64,000 nucleotides of DNA. Origin: Streptomyces sp. NBC_00249 (GTDB lineage: Bacteria > Actinomycetota > Actinomycetes > Streptomycetales > Streptomycetaceae). Each line of letters opens with the position of its first letter. The first letter of the stretch is position 1. The stretch lies in contig NZ_JAPEMV010000004.1 in NCBI RefSeq assembly GCF_026342355.1, positions 656,001-720,000 of the forward strand, written 5' to 3'. The position numbers were made by a program, and so were the translations under genes. The notes beneath the pieces are model-generated. The model did not search any database. It saw nothing but the letters and a program-made list of their open reading frames with translations, and was not told the DNA's origin. Shown here one piece after another: positions 59,212-64,000 of the stretch.

Positions 59212-60945
59212 GTGAACTTCACGCGATGGAGCGCCCGGTTCCCCGGAACGCAGCGCCGCGCCGCCGCCCGGAACGAACACGCCGCCGCCCAGGCCAAACG
59301 CGGCGAAGGCTCCGTCCCGGCCGCCCGCGGCGCCGCCGGCCACTCCGTCACGCCCCCGGACGGCAGCCCCGCCGACGCCACCGTCTCCGGCACCGGCACG
59401 GCCCCGCTGCCCGCCGTACCCGCCCTCGACGAGCTGTCCGTACGTGAGGTCCTCGGCCTGCTCCCGGCCCTCGTCGCCCTCGTCCACGGCCCCGAGCACC
59501 GCGTCGCCTACGTCAACGACGCCTACACCGCCGGGTTCGGCCCCCGCACCACCGGAGCCCCCGCCCACGAGGCCCTCCCCGAGCTCGGGGACCTCGGCCT
59601 GCTCCCGCTCCTCGACCAGGTCCAGCGCAGCGGCAAGCCCCGTACGGCCAAGAACCGCACCGCCCCCGGCGGCGGCAGCTCCTACACCGTCACCTGCACC
59701 CCCGTCGAGTTCCCCAAGACCGGAGCCGACACCGACACCGACGCCGCCCACCACACCGGGATCCTCGTCCACCTCGCCGACGTCACCGACCACGCCGAAG
59801 CCGTCGAACGCCTGCGCGCCAGCGAACGCCGCCAGCGCGAGGCCGCCGTCACCCTCCAGCGCTCCCTCCTGCCCCAGGAACTGGAACAGCCCGACGACCT
59901 CCGCGTGGCCGCCACCTACCAGCCCGGCGGCACCGAGGCCGCCGTCGGCGGCGACTGGTACGACGTCATCACCCTCGGCGCCGGCCGCACCGCCCTCGTC
60001 ATCGGCGACGTCATGGGCCGGGGGGTGCGCGCCGCGGCCGTCATGGGCCAGCTCCGTACGGCCGTCCGCGCGTACGCCCGCCTCGACCTTCCGCCCCACG
60101 AGGTCCTCCAGCTCCTCGACGGACTCGCCGCAGAGATCGACGCCAGCCAGATCGCCACCTGCGTCTACGCCGTCCACGACCCCAACGAGGGCCTCCTCGC
60201 CTACGCCTCCGCCGGACACCTCCCCATCCTCGTCCGCGACGAGGACGGCACCGTACGCCGCGCCGCCGACCCCACCGGCCCGCCGCTCGGCACCGGCGGC
60301 TGGCTGCACTCCTCGGGCACCATCGCGCTGGGCCCCGGCTCCACCGCCGTCCTCTACACCGACGGCCTGGTCGAACGCCGCGGCGAGGACATCGACGAAG
60401 GCGTCGCCACCCTCGAACGCGCCCTGTCCGGCGCCCAGGGCACCCCCGCCGTCGTCTGCGACCGCCTGATGCGCGCCCTCGGCGTCGACGCCGACCATGA
60501 CGACGACGTCGCCGTCATGGTCCTCCAGCAGCCCGCCCGCACCGGAGCCGACGCCGAGCTCTTCCACAACGCCGCCCTGGAACTCCTCGGCGGCGTCGAG
60601 GCCGCCCCCCGCGCCCGCGCCTTCGCCTCCGGGGTCCTCGCCTCCTGGCGCTTCCCCGTGGAACTGTGCGACCTCGGCGTCCTGGCCGCGAGCGAACTCG
60701 TCGCGAACTCCCTCCAGCACGGCACCCCGCCCATGCGCCTGCGCCTGCGCCGCACCGACCGCCGCCTGATCATCGAGGTCACCGACGGCGACGACCACCT
60801 CCCGCGCCGCCGCCGCGCCGAACCGGCCGACGAGACCGGCCGCGGCATCTCGATCATCGCGACCATCGCCTCGTCCTGGGGCTCCCGCCGCACCCCGGGC
60901 GGCGGCAAGGCCGTCTGGTGCGAGTTCGCCCTCCCGGACAAGTAG
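59212..60945 (+). CDS. PAS-PP2C-ATPase fusion: SpoIIE-type phosphatase with anti-sigma kinase domain
   Basis: A 577-residue cytoplasmic regulator. After a disordered Ala-rich head, a PAS-like domain (about 75-200: LPALVALVHGPEHRVAYVNDAYTAGFG... DVTDHAEAVERLRASER) leads by a coiled helix (AVTLQRSLLPQELEQP) to the PP2C domain with GGDWYDVITLG, VIGDVMGRGVRAAAVMGQ, LYTDGLVERRGEDID and DDDVAVMVLQ. The last 130 residues are an RsbW-type ATPase (FPVELCDLGVLAASELVANSLQHG, GRGISIIATIASSWG). The protein thus carries opposing activities, phosphatase and kinase, of partner-switching sigma control. GTG 59212 lies about 190 bp after NDH-2. Confidence 0.92.
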   Translation: MNFTRWSARFPGTQRRAAARNEHAAAQAKRGEGSVPAARGAAGHSVTPPDGSPADATVSGTGTAPLPAVPALDELSVREVLGLLPALVALVHGPEHRVAYVNDAYTAGFGPRTTGAPAHEALPELGDLGLLPLLDQVQRSGKPRTAKNRTAPGGGSSYTVTCTPVEFPKTGADTDTDAAHHTGILVHLADVTDHAEAVERLRASERRQREAAVTLQRSLLPQELEQPDDLRVAATYQPGGTEAAVGGDWYDVITLGAGRTALVIGDVMGRGVRAAAVMGQLRTAVRAYARLDLPPHEVLQLLDGLAAEIDASQIATCVYAVHDPNEGLLAYASAGHLPILVRDEDGTVRRAADPTGPPLGTGGWLHSSGTIALGPGSTAVLYTDGLVERRGEDIDEGVATLERALSGAQGTPAVVCDRLMRALGVDADHDDDVAVMVLQQPARTGADAELFHNAALELLGGVEAAPRARAFASGVLASWRFPVELCDLGVLAASELVANSLQHGTPPMRLRLRRTDRRLIIEVTDGDDHLPRRRRAEPADETGRGISIIATIASSWGSRRTPGGGKAVWCEFALPDK

Positions 60946-61010
60946 CCGCGTACGACAAAGGCCCCGGTCCGAAGAACCGAGGCCTCTCCCTACTCTCCAC
61001 GTCCGTACGC

Positions 61011-62315
61011 CTACACGTGCGCGTGCTCCACAGCGGCGGCCTTCGCCACCGGGGCACCCGGCCCGCCCTGCGCCACGACCCGCGACAGCGACGGGTTGTC
61101 CTGCACCGGGCTCAGCTGCCCGCCCAGCCGCAGCGCCAGCCCCGCGATCCCCAGCGACACCAGCACGAAGATCCCGATGTAGAGCATCGGCGCACCGGCA
61201 CCCAGCGGCACCCCGAGCGGTCCGAGCGCCAGCGCCATCTGCTTGACCAGCGCGAACGCCGAGTTGTACTGCCCGACGGAGCCCTCAGGAGCCAGATCGG
61301 CCACCAGCGGGGCCAGCGTCGGCGACAGCATCGCCTCGCCGATGCCGAAGAGCGCGTACGTGGTGATGAACGCGGCGGCGGCCATCATCGCGCTGCCGTG
61401 CCCCAGCCCCGAGAACCCGGCGATCACCCAGGCGACCGTCCAGATCAGCCCGACCAGCGCGATCACCCGCGACCGGCGCCGCTTCTCGACCAGCCTCAGC
61501 ACCACGAACTGCGCGACGACGATCGCACCGGTGTTGGCGGCCAGCGCGAACCCGAGGGTCGACGGGGAGATCCCGGCGGCCTCGGTACCGAAAGCGGCCA
61601 GACCCGACTCGAACTGTCCGTAGCAGGCGAAGAAGAGCACGAAGCCCAGCACGCACAGCTGCACCATGGCCTTGTGCCGCAGCAGCCGCTTCCAGCCGCC
61701 GCCGGCCGGCGCCGCGTTCTTCGCCATCGCCCCGCTGATCCCCGCCACCTGCGGCATCCGCACGGTCGCGATGACAGCGGCCAGCACCAGGAACATCACG
61801 GCCTCGATGCCGAACAGCAGGGTGAAGCTGCCGGGCCGGCTCACGTCGACGATCTGACCGCCTACGAGACCACCGATGCCCAGACCCAGGTTCTGCATGA
61901 AGAACTGCAGGGCGAAGGCCCGCGTCCGGGTGGCCGGCGTCGAGCACCAGACGATCATCGTGGCGAGCGCCGGCTGCATCACGGCCTGCCCGGCGCCGAG
62001 CGCCAGGGCGGACAGCAGGATCGGCACGACGCCGGTGGAGAGCCCGAGCGAGAGCGCACCCACCGAAGCGGCCACGGCCGCCCCCATGACCACGGGCACC
62101 GGACCGCGCCGGTCGATGACCCGGCCGGTGAAGGGCAGCGCGACGAGGGCGCCCAGGGCGAACGCCACGAACGCACTCGTGGCGGCCATGGAGCCCAGAC
62201 CTCGCACCTGCGCCACATAGATGTAGAGGAACGGAACCGTGAAACCGATGCCGAACGCGGTCAGCGCGTTCCCGGCCTGGATCCGCCGCATCGCAGCGCC
62301 CATCACCTTGGTCAC
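61011..62315 (-). CDS. MFS multidrug-type efflux transporter
   Basis: A 434-residue transporter with twelve hydrophobic helices and the MFS loop-2 motif GRVIDRRGPVPVV after helix 2 (DxxGRR type). N-terminus VTKVMGAAMRRIQAGNALTAFGIGFTVPFLYIYVAQVRGL. It is transcribed divergently from a MarR regulator with a palindromic operator between, the classic layout of repressor-controlled drug efflux. The homologous S. coelicolor pair, SCO4121/SCO4122, is reported to act in multidrug resistance under MarR control (from memory). GTG 62315 follows GGTGAGAA. Substrates are not deducible. Confidence 0.92.
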   Translation of the reverse strand: MTKVMGAAMRRIQAGNALTAFGIGFTVPFLYIYVAQVRGLGSMAATSAFVAFALGALVALPFTGRVIDRRGPVPVVMGAAVAASVGALSLGLSTGVVPILLSALALGAGQAVMQPALATMIVWCSTPATRTRAFALQFFMQNLGLGIGGLVGGQIVDVSRPGSFTLLFGIEAVMFLVLAAVIATVRMPQVAGISGAMAKNAAPAGGGWKRLLRHKAMVQLCVLGFVLFFACYGQFESGLAAFGTEAAGISPSTLGFALAANTGAIVVAQFVVLRLVEKRRRSRVIALVGLIWTVAWVIAGFSGLGHGSAMMAAAAFITTYALFGIGEAMLSPTLAPLVADLAPEGSVGQYNSAFALVKQMALALGPLGVPLGAGAPMLYIGIFVLVSLGIAGLALRLGGQLSPVQDNPSLSRVVAQGGPGAPVAKAAAVEHAHV

Positions 62316-62343
62316 TTCTCACCTGCCTTTGAGACCTGAAGCC

Positions 62344-62386
62344 TGAAGACTTCATAGCTAAACTTCAAGCCTTAACACTACACACC
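62344..62386. promoter_or_regulatory. MarR-type operator region between MFS and marR genes
   Basis: A perfect palindrome TGAAG-A-CTTCA at 62344-62354, and a related half-site AAACTTCAAG at 62360-62369, sit in an A+T-rich 113-bp gap. TTAACA at 62372-62377 with TTAGAT at 62394-62399 (16-bp spacer) form a good promoter towards marR. MarR dimers bind such palindromes, so one site could control both genes. Confidence 0.65.
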
Positions 62387-62397
62387 GAAGGAGTTAG

Positions 62398-62436
62398 ATG
62401 CCAACGAGCTCGTGCGATACTTCGACCCATGGGTGA
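62398..62436 (+). other. Possible 12-residue leader ORF overlapping the marR start
   Basis: ATG 62398 follows GAAGGAG and encodes MPTSSCDTSTHG, stopping inside marR codon 3. Its start codon overlaps the -10-like TTAGAT, so it is translated only if transcription begins upstream of it. It would couple to marR translation by an 8-nt overlap. Confidence 0.25.
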
Positions 62437-62965
62437 CACCCCCGACGGCACCACGCCCGTCCACGAGCCGAGCCTCGACGAGCAGATCGCCGTCTACCAG
62501 CGCGAATTCCAGGACCTCGACCCCCAGGTCGAGAAGGTGGTCTCGGCCCTCAGCCGCCTGAACCGCCGCATGAACGTCGCGTACGGCCGCCAGACGGCAG
62601 CCCTGGGCATCAGCAACGCGGAGTGGGAGGTCCTCAAGGCCCTCGTCATCTCCGGAGCCCCCTACCGGCTGGGCCCGAGCGAGCTCGCGAAGCAGCTGGG
62701 CCTCACGCCGGCGGCGATGACCCACCGGATCGACCGCATGACGGCGGAGGGTCTGGTCACCCGGGAGCGCGACGAGACCAACCGGGTCCGCGTGATCGTG
62801 GAGCTCACGGACGAGGGCCGCAGCAAGTGGCTGGACGCGATGCGCGCGGCCACGGTCTTCGAGGAGGACCTCCTCCAGGACCTCTCCACCGCGGAGCGCG
62901 GAGTACTGGGAGACATGCTCACCCGCCTCCTGGACCGCGTGGAAGACCTCCAGTCCCGCGCCTGA
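62429..62965 (+). CDS. MarR-family transcriptional regulator
   Basis: A 178-residue winged-helix regulator. The DNA-binding core reads LGISNAEWEVLKALVISGAPYRLGPSELAKQLGLTPAAMTHRIDRMTAEGLVTRERDETNRVRVIVELTDEGR (about 60-135) with the beta-wing Arg/Asp pair. Flanking helices form the dimer interface. It probably represses itself and the divergent MFS gene and is released by a drug-like ligand. ATG 62429 has no RBS; GATACT lies 7 nt upstream, fitting a leaderless transcript, and a short leader ORF overlaps it. The 16S rRNA promoter begins right after its stop codon. Confidence 0.93.
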   Translation: MGDTPDGTTPVHEPSLDEQIAVYQREFQDLDPQVEKVVSALSRLNRRMNVAYGRQTAALGISNAEWEVLKALVISGAPYRLGPSELAKQLGLTPAAMTHRIDRMTAEGLVTRERDETNRVRVIVELTDEGRSKWLDAMRAATVFEEDLLQDLSTAERGVLGDMLTRLLDRVEDLQSRA

Positions 62966-63538
62966 CCTCGCGGGTTGACAGGCCCCTCGCGGATCCGTAA
63001 GGTTCTTCGAGTTGTCCCAGAGCCGAAAGGTTCTGGCGTCAACGAATCCCGCCGCCTCGTTGCGGCACCCAACTCAGCACGATCTCCCACTGGGAACGTA
63101 TTCGGCATGTCCGAATTCATTTCCGAAGGCCCGATTATCGGTTGCCGGGGAAATCCGCTAGAGTTCGGGAGTCGGAAGGGCCCAACAGCCCGGAAGACAA
63201 ACCCTGCTGACTGGGAGTCAGGCCCGAAAGAGTCTGATAGAGTCGGAAACGCAAGAACGAAGAACAGAACAGAACGAAAGCCCGGAGGAAAGCCCGAGAG
63301 GGTGAGTACAAAGGAAGCGTCCGTTCCTTGAGAACTCAACAGCGTGCCAAAAATCAACGCCAGAAGTTGATACCCCGTCCACTCCGGTGGATGAGGTTCC
63401 TTTGAAAAAGACCTGTGAGGTCGCCTTCGGGTGATGCTTGCAGGCAACAACACAGCGAGGACGTTGTGGCGCGTCGGTCATATTCCGACATGATGCGCCC
63501 GCTCTTTCGTGTGTGTGCACCCGATTACGGGTAAACAT
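62966..63538 (+). other. rRNA operon promoter and leader region
   Basis: 573 bp between marR and 16S rRNA, clearly less GC-rich in its second half. It contains a near-consensus promoter (62975-63003) and two further TAGAGT -10-like hexamers, at 63159-63164 and 63238-63243. A leader follows with CTTGAGAACTCAACAGCGTG at 63328-63347, a sequence recurrent before actinobacterial 16S genes. Multiple tandem promoters are known for Streptomyces rrn operons. Confidence 0.85.
62975..63003 (+). promoter_or_regulatory. rrn promoter P1
   Basis: TTGACA at 62975-62980, 17-bp spacer, TAAGGT at 62998-63003: a perfect -35 and good -10 for the principal sigma factor. It begins only 10 nt after the marR stop codon. 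Confidence 0.85.

Positions 63539-64000
<462 letters not shown>

Overview
The window is a stretch of a high-GC actinobacterial chromosome, almost certainly Streptomyces. Codon third positions are nearly all G or C and GTG starts are common. Gene order (dnaX, purD, purC, lsrL, purSQL, purF, purM, vdh, bldC, hrpA, then a sporulation-associated regulator, an asparagine-synthetase-like gene, an AfsR-like regulator, a sensor-fused ECF sigma factor, NDH-2, MFS/MarR) follows, as I recall it, the S. coelicolor core region around SCO4067-SCO4122. That comparison is from memory, not a search.

Region by region. 1-7 kb: the 3' end of dnaX, purD, a membrane protein that looks like an M48 peptidase without its active site, a dimethylformamidase-like protein and purC. 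7-11 kb: a minus-strand ABC exporter/two-component operon between two near-identical tRNA-Gly(GCC) genes, with a tRNA-Gly(TCC) beside the second. 11-22.3 kb: the Lsr2 paralogue, the overlapping purS-purQ-purL operon, two small envelope or unknown genes, a mycothiol-type isomerase relative, a Tat-exported sulfatase, then purF and purM. Seven purine biosynthesis genes lie within 22 kb. 22-30 kb: DUF3073 protein, valine dehydrogenase, a conserved unknown, bldC with a long upstream region, and hrpA. 31-35 kb: a DsbA/CcdA thiol-redox pair, a tRNA-Glu/Asp/Phe cluster, a small zincin overlapping a crcB pair, and a Gly/Ser-rich lipoprotein. 35-43.7 kb: a DEAD-box helicase with RGG repeats, tRNA-Lys, an XRE regulator, tRNA-fMet, a PP2C phosphatase, an M23 peptidase and PrsW. 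43.7-56 kb: trmB, a foldback element, an FAD oxidase, a developmental regulator, an orphan asparagine-synthetase-like enzyme flanked by copies of a dispersed repeat, an AfsR/BTAD regulator and a membrane-tethered ECF sigma factor. 56-64 kb: TetR regulator, NDH-2, PAS/PP2C/ATPase phosphatase, divergent MFS/MarR pair, and the promoter region and first 462 nt of a 16S rRNA gene.

The window is mostly housekeeping plus developmental control (bldC, lsrL, the sporulation-associated regulator, the AfsR-like protein, the ECF sigma factor). There is no prophage, insertion sequence or CRISPR array. The most interesting items are the M48-like pseudoprotease, the one-protein sigma/zinc-finger/membrane/carbohydrate-binding sensor, the asparagine-synthetase-like enzyme lacking its amidotransferase cysteine, the foldback element at 44.6 kb, and a recurring leaderless-transcript signature: a -10 hexamer 6-7 nt before the start codon of at least eight genes.
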